The position numbers were made by a program, and so were the translations under genes. A DNA stretch of 36,479 nucleotides from Glaciecola sp. (GTDB lineage: Bacteria; Pseudomonadota; Gammaproteobacteria; Enterobacterales; Alteromonadaceae): NCBI GenBank assembly GCA_029251505.1, contig JAQXDG010000164.1, forward strand, positions 1 to 36,479, read 5' to 3'. Positions 26,701 to 36,411 of this stretch are shown here, piece after piece. The notes beneath the pieces were generated by a model that worked only from the letters and a program-made list of their open reading frames with translations, was not told the DNA's origin and did no database searches. How positions within the stretch are numbered: the first letter of the stretch is position 1; the number at the start of each line of letters is the position of its first letter.

Positions 26701-27327
26701 TCATTTAATTGTGAAAGGGGTCAAGCGCCCCTTTAACTTAGTGATTTCATTTAAATGTGGTAATGCAGTTTTGAGTTTTTCTTGCTCAATTTCTGGACCA
26801 ACAAACACTTTTGTCAGTTCACCGGAAGGGGTTTGAACGGGTCGAGAAAAAGTTCGATAGCCTGCTTTTTCTAGTACATTCATCAGTTCGCGGACATTTT
26901 TTTGGTGGCGAAAACTGCCTAGTTGAACGACCCAGCCAGCTGACTCTTGCGGGTCAGCAATGAGTATTTGTGTTTGGCTTGCTAATGATGCACTTTGGTT
27001 TTGCGCTTGCATGTTTAGTTCAGATGAACGATTGCTTGTTGTCGGAATGCTCATAGTTGGTCGTGATGACTCAAGCTCAGTAGAAGGCTCATCATCCACA
27101 GCCGTTTCGAATTCAATTGATGCTGTGATTTGGGCTTGTTGGCTTAATGCCTCTACATCAACCTCACTTGGCTGCTGCATACTGAGTACTTCTGGTACTT
27201 TGGGAATACTAACTTGAATATCTTGCTTAGTTTGCTTCTTACCATCCAAGAGATCTGGTAAAAATATAACGGCTAAAGCGACAATGATCACCGTGCCTAC
27301 TAATCGATTTTGTAATGCAGAATTCAC
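26701..27327 (-). CDS. dedD: DedD-like SPOR-domain cell division protein
   Basis: A 208-residue protein with one N-terminal membrane anchor (about residues 8-25, LVGTVIIVALAVIFLPDLL), a polar, low-complexity periplasmic linker, and a C-terminal SPOR domain (about 128-207, starting GWVVQLGSFRHQKNVREL). SPOR domains bind denuded septal glycan and DedD promotes constriction in E. coli. The start is GTG with AAGG seven bases upstream. It lies between folC and cvpA, the conserved position. A 7-bp inverted repeat (27347-27353/27367-27373) spans the folC stop just upstream. Confidence 0.92.
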   Translation of the reverse strand: MNSALQNRLVGTVIIVALAVIFLPDLLDGKKQTKQDIQVSIPKVPEVLSMQQPSEVDVEALSQQAQITASIEFETAVDDEPSTELESSRPTMSIPTTSNRSSELNMQAQNQSASLASQTQILIADPQESAGWVVQLGSFRHQKNVRELMNVLEKAGYRTFSRPVQTPSGELTKVFVGPEIEQEKLKTALPHLNEITKLKGRLTPFTIK

Positions 27328-27346
27328 TGATTAACCTTCCCTAACC

Positions 27347-27373
27347 TAAGCGTCAAAAATATCGTTACGCTTA
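27347..27373. other. Inverted repeat spanning the folC stop codon
   Basis: TAAGCGT (27347-27353) and ACGCTTA (27367-27373) form a perfect 7-bp stem with a 13-base loop in the folC-dedD gap. No T-run follows on the minus strand, so it is not a classical terminator; an RNA processing or attenuation role is only a guess. Confidence 0.35.
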
Positions 27374-28648
27374 TAATTTGCTTGTACAGGCAAAAAAATC
27401 ACTTAACGTAAAAAACGAACCAAATATTACCACTAAATCTTGTTCGTTGGCAGTGTTTATTGCATGGATCACGCCTGTGATAGGACGATCAACAGCAGTG
27501 ATATGTTGCGCATCAACGTCTAAATCGGCGCTTAAACAAAGTGCGATATCGCTAGCTTTTGCTGCACGATCAATACTCACATCACAAGGATACCAATGCG
27601 TCACAATAGGAACAAAAGGCGCTAACAATCCACGAATGTCTTTGTCTTTCATTACACCACAAATCGCGAATATCCGCTGTGGTTGCATTATCTCGATGTG
27701 TTTAACTAAATATTCTGCTGCGTGTGGATTATGGGCAGCATCCAGTAAAATGGTGGGTGCCGTCGGACCGAGTGCATGTTCAGTAAACACCGTTAACCGG
27801 CCAGATAATCGTGTTAACTCAACACATTCCTGCCATTGTGTCGGTGATAACGTCCAGCCTAACTGCTCTATGACTGCGATAGCGGTAGCCACATTGGGTA
27901 GTGGAATATGGGGGAGTGTCGTACTTAAAGATAACTGCTCGGATTGGTATCGAAAGTGTTGCTGCTGAACTTGATAACTAAAATCTTTACCTGCCCACGT
28001 AGCAATGGCTTGATGTGCCTGGACCGCTTGGATAAGTGTTTCAGGAGGATCAATTTCACCAATAATAACAGGTTTATGTGCCCGCATAATGCCTGCTTTT
28101 TCTATTGCGATGAGCTCTCTGGTATCACCTAAATAAGCTTGATGATCTAAGCCTATACTCGTAATGACCGCGACATCAGAGTCGACGATATTTATCGCAT
28201 CTAGGCGTCCACCCAACCCAACCTCAAGAATAACTACATCGAGCTGTTGTTGGTTTAACAACCACAAGCCTGCTAAGGTACCAAATTCAAAATACGTCAG
28301 TGACACATCACCGCGAGCTTGCTGAATCGCATAAAATGCAGCGGTATGCGCAGCATCATCAAGCAAAGCATGATTGATCCGAACACGTTCGTTATAGATG
28401 TTAATATGCGGGGAACTATACACTCCCACGGAACGCTTAGATAACATAGCTGCTTGTTCAATAAAGGCACACGTTGTGCCCTTACCATTTGTTCCTGCAA
28501 CAGTAATAACCGTCGCAGACGACCAATCTAATGCCATACGCGCATAAACTTGTTGCACTCGCCCTAAGCCCATATCGATCCCGACAGGATGTATGGACTC
28601 AAGATAAGCCAGCCAATCGTCTAACGATGAATCAGCAGTCAAAGGCAT
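27371..28648 (-). CDS. folC: Bifunctional dihydrofolate synthase/folylpolyglutamate synthase
   Basis: FolC joins glutamate to dihydropteroate and extends the polyglutamate tail of folates. This Mur-ligase-type enzyme shows the ATP loop VAGTNGKGTTCAFIE, the early SSPHINIYNERVRIN, the core SLTYFEFGTLAGLWLL and ILEVGLGGRLDAINIVDSDVAVITSIGLDH, and the C-terminal-domain DAAHNPHAAEYL. Length is about 425 residues (E. coli 422). The start is either TTG 28651 or ATG 28648, one codon apart; I use the ATG. It begins five bases after the accD stop, and the only ribosome-site-like sequence lies inside the end of accD, so coupling is likely. Confidence 0.96.
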   Translation of the reverse strand: MPLTADSSLDDWLAYLESIHPVGIDMGLGRVQQVYARMALDWSSATVITVAGTNGKGTTCAFIEQAAMLSKRSVGVYSSPHINIYNERVRINHALLDDAAHTAAFYAIQQARGDVSLTYFEFGTLAGLWLLNQQQLDVVILEVGLGGRLDAINIVDSDVAVITSIGLDHQAYLGDTRELIAIEKAGIMRAHKPVIIGEIDPPETLIQAVQAHQAIATWAGKDFSYQVQQQHFRYQSEQLSLSTTLPHIPLPNVATAIAVIEQLGWTLSPTQWQECVELTRLSGRLTVFTEHALGPTAPTILLDAAHNPHAAEYLVKHIEIMQPQRIFAICGVMKDKDIRGLLAPFVPIVTHWYPCDVSIDRAAKASDIALCLSADLDVDAQHITAVDRPITGVIHAINTANEQDLVVIFGSFFTLSDFFACTSKL

Positions 28649-28653
28649 CAATA

Positions 28654-29583
28654 TTATTTATCACCAGCTTGGTCTACTGGAAAATCAGTAGGTTGAACGA
28701 CGACTTCATGAGCAACGGTTTCTAATATTTCAGGCACAATATGCATATGGTGTAATTTTGATAATATGCTGAACAAAGTATCGCGCATATCACGACGATC
28801 GACAATCATATCAATCGCCCCTTTTTCAAGTAAGAACTCACTGCGTTGGAACCCTTCAGGTAAGGTTTCACGAACCGTTTGTTCAATGACGCGAGGACCA
28901 GCAAAACCGATTAATGCTTTTGGCTCTGCAACATTCACATCACCGAGCATCGCTAAACTGGCCGATACCCCACCCATTGTAGGGTCGGTTAAGACTGATA
29001 TATACGGTAAGCCTGCTTGGCTCATTTTTGCTAAGGCTGCAGATGTTTTAGCCATTTGCATCAATGATAGCAACGCCTCTTGCATCCGAGCACCGCCACT
29101 AGCTGAAAAACAAATAAGAGGTCGTTTTTCTTCTAGACAGGCGTTTACTGCTGCGACAAAGCGCGCACCAACAACCGAGGCCATTGACCCACCGAGAAAG
29201 GCAAATTCAAAGTTGGCAACTACGATAGGCATCCCCTTAAGGCTACCTTTAACCACGATGATGGCATCTTTTTCATTGGTCGCTTTATGTGCAGCAGACA
29301 GACGGTCTTTGTAGCGTTTGGAGTCTTTAAACTTCAAAATATCTTGTGGTTCAAATTCACTACCTAATTCTTCACGTCCATCAGGATCTAAGAAACTATT
29401 AATCCGGGCACGCGCACCAATACGCATGTGATGGTCACATTTTGGGCACACTTCGAGTAATTTTTCTAATTCACTACGATACAATACCGAGTCACACGAA
29501 CCACATTTTGTCCATATGCCTTCTGGAACATTACTTTTTTCTGATGATTGGGTACGTGGGAGAATTTTTTCAATCCAGCTCAT
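28654..29583 (-). CDS. accD: Acetyl-CoA carboxylase carboxyltransferase subunit beta
   Basis: AccD with AccA transfers the carboxyl group from carboxybiotin to acetyl-CoA, making malonyl-CoA for fatty acid synthesis. The N-terminal zinc ribbon is visible as CGSC and, 19 bases-of-protein later, CPKC (residues about 27-49). The crotonase-type body has the conserved [37 protein letters not shown] and [16 protein letters not shown]. Length 309 residues matches E. coli (304). AGGA about ten bases before ATG gives a moderate ribosome site. A 95-base gap separates it from truA upstream, without a clear promoter or terminator. Confidence 0.97.
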   Translation of the reverse strand: MSWIEKILPRTQSSEKSNVPEGIWTKCGSCDSVLYRSELEKLLEVCPKCDHHMRIGARARINSFLDPDGREELGSEFEPQDILKFKDSKRYKDRLSAAHKATNEKDAIIVVKGSLKGMPIVVANFEFAFLGGSMASVVGARFVAAVNACLEEKRPLICFSASGGARMQEALLSLMQMAKTSAALAKMSQAGLPYISVLTDPTMGGVSASLAMLGDVNVAEPKALIGFAGPRVIEQTVRETLPEGFQRSEFLLEKGAIDMIVDRRDMRDTLFSILSKLHHMHIVPEILETVAHEVVVQPTDFPVDQAGDK

Positions 29584-29678
29584 TGCTATTATATCCTGTT
29601 GGTATTGACTACTTATAAGTGGAATTAAACCACATAATCCTGATTTTACGAAAGATTAACTGGTCTAAGAAGTTCGAA

Positions 29679-30482
29679 TTACTCAATATTGGGTAAATTT
29701 AAAAATGTCGGGCCGAGTGGACTTTTCGGTAAGTCATAGCCAGGATAGTCAACATCAATAAAATATAGACCATTGGGTTTTGCCGTCATCCCCCCTTTGG
29801 TGCGATCTTTAGCGGCTAATAGTTCAGCAAACCAATATTCTGACTGCTCTCCTGAACCAACTAACATCAACGATCCAGCGATATTACGAACCATATGATG
29901 TAAAAACGCATTGGCTTTAATATCGATAATGACATATTCAGCAACACGGCTAACATGGATATGATGAATATTACGCGATGCGGTTTTAGCTTGGCACAGC
30001 GCCGCTCGAAAAGAAGTAAAGTCATGTTCACCTACTAAGACCTGAGCAGCATCGTGCATTTTTTGAGCATCTAAAGGCATGTAACAATGCGTTAATCCTT
30101 TTGCTAATATCGCTGGAGGGACTCGGTGGTTGTATATGACATAACGGTAACGTCTCGCGGTAGCACTAAAACGTGCATGAAAATCATCTGGTACCGTGAC
30201 GGCCCATTTAACCGCAACTGAATCAGGTGTTTTCGTGGTTAACCCAAGGGTCCAGGCTTTTTCATCGCGCTTTGCCGTCGTTTTAAAATTGACGATTTGA
30301 TACGTGGCATGGACACCAGCGTCAGTGCGACCGGAACAAATCACTTTGATGGGTTCATCGGCAATATAGCTCGCAGCTTTTTCTACTGCTTGTTGTACTG
30401 TTGACACATTATCTTGGCGTTGCCAGCCATAAAAATCAGCACCGTAGTATTCTACAGCCATCGCAATATTAGTTGTTGTCAT
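29679..30482 (-). CDS. truA: tRNA pseudouridine(38-40) synthase
   Basis: TruA converts uridines 38-40 in the anticodon arm of many tRNAs to pseudouridine. The catalytic Asp54 lies in [11 protein letters not shown]. Family patterns include [13 protein letters not shown] at the N terminus, [14 protein letters not shown], and [13 protein letters not shown] near the C-terminal third. Length 267 residues (E. coli 270). The ATG overlaps the fimV stop by one base (TAATG), so truA is probably translated from the fimV transcript by coupling. Full-length and intact. Confidence 0.96.
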   Translation of the reverse strand: MTTTNIAMAVEYYGADFYGWQRQDNVSTVQQAVEKAASYIADEPIKVICSGRTDAGVHATYQIVNFKTTAKRDEKAWTLGLTTKTPDSVAVKWAVTVPDDFHARFSATARRYRYVIYNHRVPPAILAKGLTHCYMPLDAQKMHDAAQVLVGEHDFTSFRAALCQAKTASRNIHHIHVSRVAEYVIIDIKANAFLHHMVRNIAGSLMLVGSGEQSEYWFAELLAAKDRTKGGMTAKPNGLYFIDVDYPGYDLPKSPLGPTFLNLPNIE

Positions 30483-32359
30483 TATAAATTTTCGAGTTGC
30501 TCTAGTATGTGTTTGGCTTCATCTTGTTGCTCGCTAGAGCCTTTAGCCAATACTTTTTTAAGTAATTTTTGTGCTTCACGTATTTCATCTATTTCAATAT
30601 ACGCTCGTGCCAAGTCTAAATCAGAAGAAAAAGCATCATCAATGGTTATATCTTCATCGCTCACCGGTTGCGGCATGCCTTCTAAATTTTTCAGTAAATC
30701 AATGTCTGGCTCTTCCGTTAATTCGCTACTGATATCATCCAGCAGTGCATCAACATCAATAAAATCATGCGTATTATCAATGATTTTTTGAGTAACATCA
30801 TTGGCCGCTAAAACTTGCTGTAAATCGTCATCTATTCCTTTAGTATTGATTTCAGGCTCGTCTTCAGCGTTATTTTCGAGCGATTGTAATAGCTCGTCAA
30901 AATCTGTATTTTCTAAGTCGTCGAGGTCTGATTCATCATTCTCATGGAGCATCCAGCCACCTATATCAGGAAGATCATCCAATAACGACACCGCCATTTT
31001 AGACATAGGCTCTGGCTCTGGCTCTGGCTCTGGCTCTGCGGATAGTGTGTCATTAGCAGGACTAATGACATCATTTATTGCAGATAAATCCGCATCATTT
31101 AATAATTCTTCAAGGACATCTTCGGTAAGCGCATCTTGCATGTCCATTTCAGCGTTTAATTCGTCAATATCATTGGAAACATCAATGGCTTCGACTAGCG
31201 CATCGCCATCATCAACGCGTTCTGAGGCTGTCTCTAAATCACCCGAACCAAACAATTCATCCAATGCACTTTGAGCGAGTTCATCCGATGATTCTTCACT
31301 CAACAGATCATCCGTTATTAATTCATCAACGGCCGTCGTATCAGTATTTGTAAACAAGCTATCCGCTGGCACTTCGAGATCGGCTTCAGACAACTCAATG
31401 ATATCTGGTGCAGCGTCCACGACACCATTAACCGGTTCCTCAGGTACAACATCGCTCAGCTTAGGTGTCCGTGCAAACAACCACATTCCTAATGCAATCA
31501 GCGCAGCGAGGACAATACCAGAGAGCAAAGCAATCATTACCATTGGCTCTTTTAAGAGTGCCTTAATATCACTGAAAAATGTACTTTGTGATTCAGGTTT
31601 ATTGCGCAAATTCGCTTTTTGTAATAGTGCATATAACTGAGCTTGTAATTCTGCTTGCGCATCGAGTTGTTCTTGTACATCACCATCAACTCTATTAGAT
31701 AGTGATGTGAGTTGTTGCGATACCTGTTGTAATTGCTCTGACAATAATTCATTTTCATCAAGTAGCACTTGAATTGTTTCAAGTGATACGGCGTATTGGT
31801 TTTTTAATTCATTAAGTATCTGTAACTCATTTGATGTTAACGTCACTGGATTTAACGCTACAGAGGTTGATTTAGCTTTAGGTGTGGATACCACAGTTGA
31901 GTTTTTATTCGAGTTGTCACTCGGGCTTTCGGTCGGGCTTTCTGTCGGATCAATGTAGCCAACCGCATCCTCATCACCTTCAATTTTGGTCCGCGCCATA
32001 TCCAAATTGATGGCCGCCACAAAATTTGGTGATGGCAATTCAAGCATCGCATTATCAAGCAGTTGGTTGACGTTGTTATCTTTAAATGCCTTTGGATTAA
32101 GGACATATATGCCGTACATCACTGGATACAATGATGCTGGGCGGTCAGCTGCAAATTCGGACGAGTTACGATAATCTCGTGCAATACGCCACAACGTATC
32201 ATTAGTGCTGACAGGACCGAAAATCACATCACTAATTTCAGCCGTGCTTTGACTGCCGGTTTCGCCTCGTAATTGCACGCGTTGAAATTCGCCAGCCACA
32301 ACCAAAGCACTTCCAAATATGGAAGAAACAATTAACAGGATGAACGCAATTTTCTTCAT
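30482..32359 (-). CDS. fimV: FimV-like polar/peptidoglycan-associated membrane protein
   Basis: FimV/HubP-type proteins organise the cell pole and support type IV pili and twitching. From ATG 32359 (625 residues) the protein has a signal peptide (about 1-22), a LysM-type region at about 47-111 ([18 protein letters not shown]), a coiled coil at about 178-248, one transmembrane helix at about 274-296, a long acidic cytoplasmic region, and the C-terminal FimV domain [23 protein letters not shown]. Five Glu-Pro pairs at about 441-450 come from a perfect hexanucleotide repeat. The frame extends 27 codons further upstream, but the signal peptide begins at MKKIAFILL, with GGA at proper spacing. It is shorter than Pseudomonas FimV (over 900 residues), mostly in the acidic part. 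Position between asd and truA is conserved in the group. Confidence 0.9.
   Translation of the reverse strand: MKKIAFILLIVSSIFGSALVVAGEFQRVQLRGETGSQSTAEISDVIFGPVSTNDTLWRIARDYRNSSEFAADRPASLYPVMYGIYVLNPKAFKDNNVNQLLDNAMLELPSPNFVAAINLDMARTKIEGDEDAVGYIDPTESPTESPSDNSNKNSTVVSTPKAKSTSVALNPVTLTSNELQILNELKNQYAVSLETIQVLLDENELLSEQLQQVSQQLTSLSNRVDGDVQEQLDAQAELQAQLYALLQKANLRNKPESQSTFFSDIKALLKEPMVMIALLSGIVLAALIALGMWLFARTPKLSDVVPEEPVNGVVDAAPDIIELSEADLEVPADSLFTNTDTTAVDELITDDLLSEESSDELAQSALDELFGSGDLETASERVDDGDALVEAIDVSNDIDELNAEMDMQDALTEDVLEELLNDADLSAINDVISPANDTLSAEPEPEPEPEPMSKMAVSLLDDLPDIGGWMLHENDESDLDDLENTDFDELLQSLENNAEDEPEINTKGIDDDLQQVLAANDVTQKIIDNTHDFIDVDALLDDISSELTEEPDIDLLKNLEGMPQPVSDEDITIDDAFSSDLDLARAYIEIDEIREAQKLLKKVLAKGSSEQQDEAKHILEQLENL
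31008..31037. repeat. Perfect hexanucleotide repeat (GGCTCT)5 inside fimV
   Basis: Five uninterrupted copies of GGCTCT on the plus strand encode five Glu-Pro pairs in the acidic region of FimV. Because the unit is six bases, slippage would change the number of pairs without breaking the frame. Confidence 0.95.
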
Positions 32360-32435
32360 GCATATTCCAAATGTCGTTAGCCTAATCATAAGGTTATCGG
32401 CTAAACTTTTGAATAAAAAAGTATTATTAAACAAT

Positions 32436-32470
32436 AACATAAAAGCCCGTTTGAAACGAGCTTTTATGTT
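32436..32470 (-). terminator. Rho-independent terminator of asd
   Basis: An 11-bp outer stem AACATAAAAGC/GCTTTTATGTT and a 5-bp inner stem CGTTT/AAACG are joined by one non-Watson-Crick pair. In minus-strand RNA this is a U-G wobble, but in plus-strand RNA a C-A mismatch, so the hairpin is built for the minus strand. It ends the asd transcript 21 bases after the stop and separates it from fimV. Confidence 0.85.
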
Positions 32471-32491
32471 ACGTCGAAATTGCAGGGTGGC

Positions 32492-33508
32492 TTACAAAAA
32501 ATCTTTAATCAATGTTTCTGCAATTTGTACGCTATTGGTCGCCGCACCTTTACGAATATTATCAGATACAACCCACATGTTAATCCCATTTGGATGAGAA
32601 ATGTCGTTACGAACACGACCAACATGTGTCAAATCATTACCACTAGCACTGCAAACTTGAGTCGGGAATTCTTCACGATCGTCATACAACTTAACACCTG
32701 GGGCTGCAGCTAATAATGCTTTCACTTCTTGTGCATCAATCGGCGAACGCGTTTCAATATGGATTGCTTCACCATGACCATAAAATACAGGGACACGTAC
32801 CGCAGTTGGGTTGACCAAAATAGTATCATCACCCAGTATTTTTCGTGTTTCCCACACCATTTTCATTTCTTCTTTGGTGTAGTCGTTATCCATAAATGCA
32901 TCAATCTGCGGGATCACGTTAAACGCGATTTGACGTGAAAAACTGCCTTTTTGTACTTCACGCGCATTTAATAAATCAGCAGTCTGAGTCGCTAGACCTT
33001 CCATCGCTTCTTTACCCGCACCGGAGACTGATTGATACGTGCATACGTTAATCCGCTCAATACCCACTGCATCATGAATCGGCTTCAGCGCCACCATCAT
33101 TTGAATAGTAGAGCAATTAGGGTTAGCGATGATGTTACGGTTTCTAAAATCTGCTAACGCATGTGCATTTACTTCTGGCACCACTAATGGAATATCATGT
33201 TCATATCGAAAGTGAGAGGTATTATCAATCACGATACAGCCGGCTTCAGCTGCAATTGGTGCAAACTTTTCTGATACACTACCACCAGCAGAGAAAAAAC
33301 CAAATTCAGCTTGAGACCAGTCAAAAGTATCCGCATCTAATACTTCAATTTCTTTACCCTTAAAATTAATCGTGCCACCGGCTGAACGGCTTGAGGCTAG
33401 AGGAAATAATTGATTGATGGGAAATTTACGCTCTGCAAGTATATCCATCATTGTTTGACCTACAAGGCCAGTCGCGCCTAAAACGGCAACATTAAATGCT
33501 TGTGACAT
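32492..33508 (-). CDS. asd: Aspartate-semialdehyde dehydrogenase
   Basis: Asd reduces aspartyl phosphate to aspartate semialdehyde, the branch point to lysine, diaminopimelate, threonine and methionine. The N-terminal NADP loop is VAVLGATGLVGQ (7-18), the catalytic Cys132 lies in NPNCSTIQM, and the substrate-binding SVSGAGKEA and the EMKMVWETRKILGD region follow. At 338 residues it is of the shorter Asd type (like the Vibrio/Shewanella/Pseudomonas paralogue group), not the 367-residue E. coli type. It starts 25 bases after the pdxB stop and is probably the last gene of an aldolase-hydrolase-pdxB-asd transcript. No lysine riboswitch was seen upstream. Confidence 0.96.
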   Translation of the reverse strand: MSQAFNVAVLGATGLVGQTMMDILAERKFPINQLFPLASSRSAGGTINFKGKEIEVLDADTFDWSQAEFGFFSAGGSVSEKFAPIAAEAGCIVIDNTSHFRYEHDIPLVVPEVNAHALADFRNRNIIANPNCSTIQMMVALKPIHDAVGIERINVCTYQSVSGAGKEAMEGLATQTADLLNAREVQKGSFSRQIAFNVIPQIDAFMDNDYTKEEMKMVWETRKILGDDTILVNPTAVRVPVFYGHGEAIHIETRSPIDAQEVKALLAAAPGVKLYDDREEFPTQVCSASGNDLTHVGRVRNDISHPNGINMWVVSDNIRKGAATNSVQIAETLIKDFL

Positions 33509-33533
33509 GGTAAAAAGTAATCCTTAAAACAGG

Positions 33534-34712
33534 TTATAGCGCAATGGCATTAAAGCCTAGCGCGGACAAAATTAGCTGTGTTGGTTGATGCGTACATGTG
33601 ATCTGTAAGGTATCAAATTCTCGACGAATTGACGCATCAAGTTGATACTTAGGATCACGGTATTGCTTACGCAGCAGCGCGAAACAATCGGATTGTGACA
33701 TGTTCGTCACAAATTGGCTATGATCATATGCTATATCATATACCGTACCGACTAATATACTAAGCGATTCAATGGTTAAACACTCATCGGAGCACACTAT
33801 TTGCAGGGTTGGTTCAGGTAAAAACTCGTGCATTTTATGTACCACAGGCTGATTAACTTGCTGCGCTAACCACTCATACAGCATAAATGTGCCCCGTGTT
33901 TTTCCTTCAAGGCTATGTCCTGCAATATGTGGCGTCGCAAACAAACAATGTGCAATTAGAGGCTTGAGAATAGTCGGTTCATGCTCCCACACATCTAAGA
34001 TTAATGTAGGGGCTAATTGTTGTTCTGCCAATCGCAATAATGCTTGATTATCGATGACCTCTCCTCGACCAGCATTGAGTAAAATTTGTCTTGGCGAAAG
34101 CTGTGTTAATACTGCTTCATTAAATAAATGCAATGTGGGATGTGCACCCGTTTTTACTAAAGGCGCATGTAAACAAATGATATCACATTGCAATATTGCT
34201 GTTAAATCACCCCACTGTGGTTGTGCTTCTGCTTCAGCTCGAGGAGGGTCGTATGCATGTACCGTCATACCCAGCGCATTAAATTTAGCAAGTACACGAC
34301 GTCCAACCTGCCCTAACCCCACAATCCCTACCGTAAAGCCTGATAATACCTCAAACGAATCCGATAATAGAATATCACCGCGCGCCAATAACGCATGTAA
34401 GATACCTGCCAGTGCATATTCGGCAACCGATTCCGCATTACAACCTGCAGCGACATAGGTGGCAATATCTGCGCTAGCTAGCGCATCGAGATCTAAATGA
34501 TTATAGCCAGCCGTCGCGGTTGCTAAATATTGGCATTGGGTTAATTGCTCTACCCGTTGAGCATTAATTTTAGTCGTAGAGCGCAACATTAACGCATTGA
34601 CGTTGCGTAAATCATTTTCACAAATAGTTTGATGATTAAAGGCTTGCGCTTGTCCTAACGATGGGAACACGTCAGCGGCAAACGGCATATTATCATCATA
34701 TAAAATATTCAC
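33534..34712 (-). CDS. pdxB: Erythronate-4-phosphate dehydrogenase
   Basis: PdxB oxidises 4-phospho-D-erythronate in the DXP-dependent pathway to pyridoxal phosphate. The 392-residue D-isomer-specific dehydrogenase opens with VNILYDDNMPFA, matching E. coli MKILVDENMPYA, and shows the NAD loop VGIVGLGQVGRRV, the catalytic Arg region ILLNAGRGEVIDN, the Glu in DVWEHEP, and the His in TPHIAGHS. A C-terminal dimerisation domain follows. I place the start at GTG 34712: it overlaps the upstream stop in a GTGA arrangement and has GGAG eight bases before it. A GTG three codons earlier is less well placed. Adjacent to asd as in many gammaproteobacteria. Confidence 0.95.
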   Translation of the reverse strand: MNILYDDNMPFAADVFPSLGQAQAFNHQTICENDLRNVNALMLRSTTKINAQRVEQLTQCQYLATATAGYNHLDLDALASADIATYVAAGCNAESVAEYALAGILHALLARGDILLSDSFEVLSGFTVGIVGLGQVGRRVLAKFNALGMTVHAYDPPRAEAEAQPQWGDLTAILQCDIICLHAPLVKTGAHPTLHLFNEAVLTQLSPRQILLNAGRGEVIDNQALLRLAEQQLAPTLILDVWEHEPTILKPLIAHCLFATPHIAGHSLEGKTRGTFMLYEWLAQQVNQPVVHKMHEFLPEPTLQIVCSDECLTIESLSILVGTVYDIAYDHSQFVTNMSQSDCFALLRKQYRDPKYQLDASIRREFDTLQITCTHQPTQLILSALGFNAIAL

Positions 34713-35656
34713 GTCCAACACTCCAATAAGGCCTTAGTCACGGCTTCAGGCGCTTCAATCTGAGGGTAATGCCCAACATCAAACGCAAATGTCTTAGCAT
34801 TAGGTAACAGGCGGATAAATTCATCAAGCATGTGCTGACCGGAAATAGGATCATGTATACCATTAATGAATGCTAATGGGATCTTACTGTTTACTAAGGC
34901 ATCTTGCCAGCGTTGTGCAAATACTGCACGCTCATCAATATATCGCAACACACTGGGGATCACGCGACGACCATCATGCAATAATAGCAATTGCCAAAGA
35001 TCATCGATTAATGTGGGACTAGGCGGAGTATTAGGGCCAAATATACTCATAAAACTCTGATGTAACGTGCGCTTACTCATCAACTTAGCGACAATAGGAC
35101 CAAGTGAGGATTTAAGTAGTTTTTGAGTGAATAACGGTTTATGTAATGCGGCAAATAAACCACCATTTAAAAATGTGACTGACTGAAGCTCAACAGGGAG
35201 CGCAACATCTAGGTCGGGCTGTTGCTCATTGACTGAAGTACGCGATTGACTGCGCGCGACTAATTCTTGTGCCACCGACACGCCATAATCATGAGCAACC
35301 ACATGACAAGCTTCAATACCGATGGCTTTCATATGTTCAAGTAATACGCATACTGCATCGGTTTGTTGTTGCAGAGTGTATTGATGTGGGTAAGGTTTAT
35401 CCGAGATGCCAAAGCCCAAAAAATCCAGACCCATACAGAGATGAGAATGCCGCAAAGCTTGCCATTGATGATGCCAATCATAACTGGCACTGGGAAATCC
35501 ATGTAAAAAAAGCACGACGGGTTTATCAATAACGACAGGTTTGTCATGAGAGGAATCAACCAGCAGCGGTACAGGGCTAAAACAGCCAATATGCCACTGC
35601 TCAAATTTAATATATTGCGCTTGAGCTTGATAATCCCGAAGAGCAATATGGCTCAT
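34709..35656 (-). CDS. Alpha/beta hydrolase, MEST-like (Asp-nucleophile type)
   Basis: A 315-residue alpha/beta hydrolase. The oxyanion motif is FLHGFPSASYDW, the nucleophile elbow is AHDYGVSVAQEL with Asp in place of Ser, the acid is probably in NGIHDPISG, and the catalytic His is in DVGHYPQIEAPEA. An Asp nucleophile is typical of epoxide hydrolases and haloalkane dehalogenases. The ordered blocks DFLGFGISDKP, HDYG-x3-AQEL, FLNGGLFAALHKPLFTQKLLK and FGPNTPPS resemble mammalian MEST (PEG1), a hydrolase whose substrate is unsettled. It overlaps the aldolase stop by one base (TAATG) and pdxB by four, so all three are coupled. Substrate unknown. Confidence 0.88.
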   Translation of the reverse strand: MSHIALRDYQAQAQYIKFEQWHIGCFSPVPLLVDSSHDKPVVIDKPVVLFLHGFPSASYDWHHQWQALRHSHLCMGLDFLGFGISDKPYPHQYTLQQQTDAVCVLLEHMKAIGIEACHVVAHDYGVSVAQELVARSQSRTSVNEQQPDLDVALPVELQSVTFLNGGLFAALHKPLFTQKLLKSSLGPIVAKLMSKRTLHQSFMSIFGPNTPPSPTLIDDLWQLLLLHDGRRVIPSVLRYIDERAVFAQRWQDALVNSKIPLAFINGIHDPISGQHMLDEFIRLLPNAKTFAFDVGHYPQIEAPEAVTKALLECWT

Positions 35657-36411
35657 TAGGCTCTAAATCCAGGGTAATCACGATCTAATTTACGCAAAAT
35701 ACCAGGCCATGCAAGTTGCCCACCTGATGATTTTAACACCATTTTGGCTTGAGCTTGGATCCCTGCCAGTATAGCATCTGGTACGTTAATCAGATTTTGT
35801 CCGGTGCCTTGCGCCATGAGTTGTACTTCAGCAGCTCGCTGCATAATGTACATAAACAAAAACGCATCAGGAATGGTCGACGCGCACGTTAATAAACCAT
35901 GATTGCGTAAGATAAAGAAATTTTTATCACCTAAATCTGATACTAGACGCTGCTTTTCATCCGAATTAAGCGAAACCCCTTCATAATCATGGTAAGCCAA
36001 TGAACTTAATGGAAACAATGAGGCTTGCGAGAACGCTTCCATTCCCTTTTCTAAGATGGATACTGCAACGCCTTCATTGGTGTGTAGGTGCAAGACACAA
36101 TGCGCATCATCGCGGGCACCATGCACGGCTGAATGAATATTAAAACCTGCGGGATTGATTTCGTAATCACTGTCGAGGACTTTGTTACCATCCAAATCAA
36201 CTTTGACTAGACTCGATGCCGTCACTTCTTCAAACATCATCCCATAAGGATTAATTAAAAAATGAGCATCAGGTCCTGGGACTCGCGCAGAAATATGCGT
36301 AAAAATTAAATCGTCCCAACCATAATGTGCCACCATGCGATAGCAAGCTGCAAGATCAACGCGCGTTGCCCATTCTTCTTTAGAAACAAGGTCTTGTACT
36401 GGTTTACTCAT
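35656..36411 (-). CDS. Class II aldolase/adducin-domain protein
   Basis: A 251-residue class II aldolase-fold protein. The zinc-binding histidines are visible in VLHLHTNEG and RNHGLLT, with THISARVPG and INPYGMMFEEVTASSLVKVDLDG before them. These blocks, plus NPAGFNIHSAVHGARDD and AYHDYEG, resemble the head domain of animal adducin more than L-fuculose-phosphate aldolase, though the metal ligands are kept, so an enzymatic role is plausible. A C-terminal Pro/Gly-rich tail ends YPGFRA. The ATG has AAGAG about nine bases upstream. It is the first visible gene of a tightly coupled minus-strand operon with the MEST-like hydrolase and pdxB. The 68 bases upstream to the window edge are very AT-rich without a clear promoter. 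Confidence 0.88.
   Translation of the reverse strand: MSKPVQDLVSKEEWATRVDLAACYRMVAHYGWDDLIFTHISARVPGPDAHFLINPYGMMFEEVTASSLVKVDLDGNKVLDSDYEINPAGFNIHSAVHGARDDAHCVLHLHTNEGVAVSILEKGMEAFSQASLFPLSSLAYHDYEGVSLNSDEKQRLVSDLGDKNFFILRNHGLLTCASTIPDAFLFMYIMQRAAEVQLMAQGTGQNLINVPDAILAGIQAQAKMVLKSSGGQLAWPGILRKLDRDYPGFRA

Noticed and set aside
27378-27968. 196-codon open frame antisense to folC
   Set aside because: The opposite strand encodes a full, conserved FolC; the antisense product shows no family resemblance.
30801-31274. Long Ser-rich open frame antisense to fimV
   Set aside because: It is a mirror of the acidic Asp/Glu/Ser coding of FimV, with no ribosome site and no recognisable domain.
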